Shown here piece by piece: positions 7,278-7,338 of a DNA stretch of 7,338 bases. The notes below the pieces were generated by a model. The model ran no database searches. It was not told where the DNA came from and saw nothing but the letters and a program-made list of their open reading frames with translations. The first letter of the stretch is position 1. Each line of letters begins with the position of its first letter. The position numbers were made by a program, and so were the translations under genes. The DNA lies in contig JAAWSH010000256.1 in the NCBI GenBank assembly GCA_022801475.1, forward strand, positions 1 to 7,338, read 5' to 3'. This DNA is from Acutalibacter sp. (lineage in GTDB: Bacteria; Bacillota; Clostridia; Oscillospirales; Acutalibacteraceae).

Positions 7278-7284
7278 AGGAGGT
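7278..7284 (+). promoter_or_regulatory. Consensus ribosome binding site for the next gene
   Basis: AGGAGGT, the strongest Shine-Dalgarno match in the window, lies 8 bases before GTG 7293. It marks a real gene start just past the second permease even though most of that gene is off the window. Confidence 0.8.
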
Positions 7285-7292
7285 AAAAGCCA

Positions 7293-7338
7293 GTGATCGA
7301 AAGAATCAGAGAAGCCCTTGCGGACCGCGGTGAAAATT
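7293..7338 (+). CDS. Start of an unidentified gene downstream of the permeases (3' end off window)
   Basis: Only 15 codons are visible, starting with GTG: MIERIREALADRGEN. The start is well defined by the AGGAGGT site and by an in-frame TAA at 7284-7286 just upstream. The gap to the second permease stop is 25 bases without a terminator, so it is probably the next gene of the same operon. The visible N-terminus is hydrophilic and helical with no signal peptide, suggesting a cytoplasmic protein. Operons of this kind often continue with glycoside hydrolases or related sugar-processing enzymes, and this N-terminus is loosely reminiscent of such proteins, but 15 residues do not allow an assignment. 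Confidence 0.7.
   Translation, partial: MIERIREALADRGEN

Noticed and set aside
1..7338. Possible mobile element, CRISPR array, tRNA or phage-defence genes
   Set aside because: All sequence except the intergenic gaps is accounted for by the two-component and transporter genes; no terminal inverted repeats, transposase motifs, spaced repeat arrays or cloverleaf-like sequences were seen.

Overview
The window holds one ordinary accessory carbohydrate-uptake locus from a low-to-moderate-GC Gram-positive, most likely a clostridial gut-type Firmicute. This rests on three things: strong AGGAG-type ribosome binding sites, a lipobox-bearing solute-binding lipoprotein with a Ser-rich tether, and the pairing of a YesM/YesN-type two-component system with a YtcQ/LplB/YtcP-type ABC importer. 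That pairing is characteristic of Bacillota. No rRNA, tRNA, insertion sequence or CRISPR array is visible.

Layout. Positions 1-1475 (minus strand) carry a response regulator with a CheY-like receiver, a long middle region and an AraC-type helix-turn-helix. Its last part lies beyond the left edge of the window. Positions 1482-3239 (minus strand) carry its sensor histidine kinase (HisKA_7TM/LytS-YesM type, HAMP and HATPase). The two genes are 6 bases apart and evidently co-transcribed, kinase first. Positions 3240-3488 are the divergent intergenic region. It has a very good extended -10 SigA-type promoter for the kinase/regulator pair, a 9-bp perfect direct repeat with a 20-bp period that looks like an operator for the AraC-type regulator, and a 12-bp palindrome near the transporter start.

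On the plus strand follow a 615-residue solute-binding lipoprotein (3489-5336), a stem-loop that resembles a leaky intergenic terminator (5360-5394), two inner-membrane permeases with EAA loops (5424-6365 and 6377-7267), and the first 15 codons of another gene starting at GTG 7293. No ATPase is encoded here, which is normal for this transporter class because a shared MsmX/MsiK-type ATPase usually serves it.

How it probably works (inference): the kinase senses an extracellular sugar or oligosaccharide signal, phosphorylates the regulator at Asp57, and the regulator activates the divergent transporter operon through the direct repeat. The hairpin after the binding-protein gene would let that protein be made in excess over the permeases. 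The truncated last gene may be a glycoside-processing enzyme, but too little of it is present to tell. The substrate cannot be read from the sequence. I see no convincing sign of a previously undescribed system. The most useful leads are the regulatory elements between the divergent genes and the intergenic hairpin.
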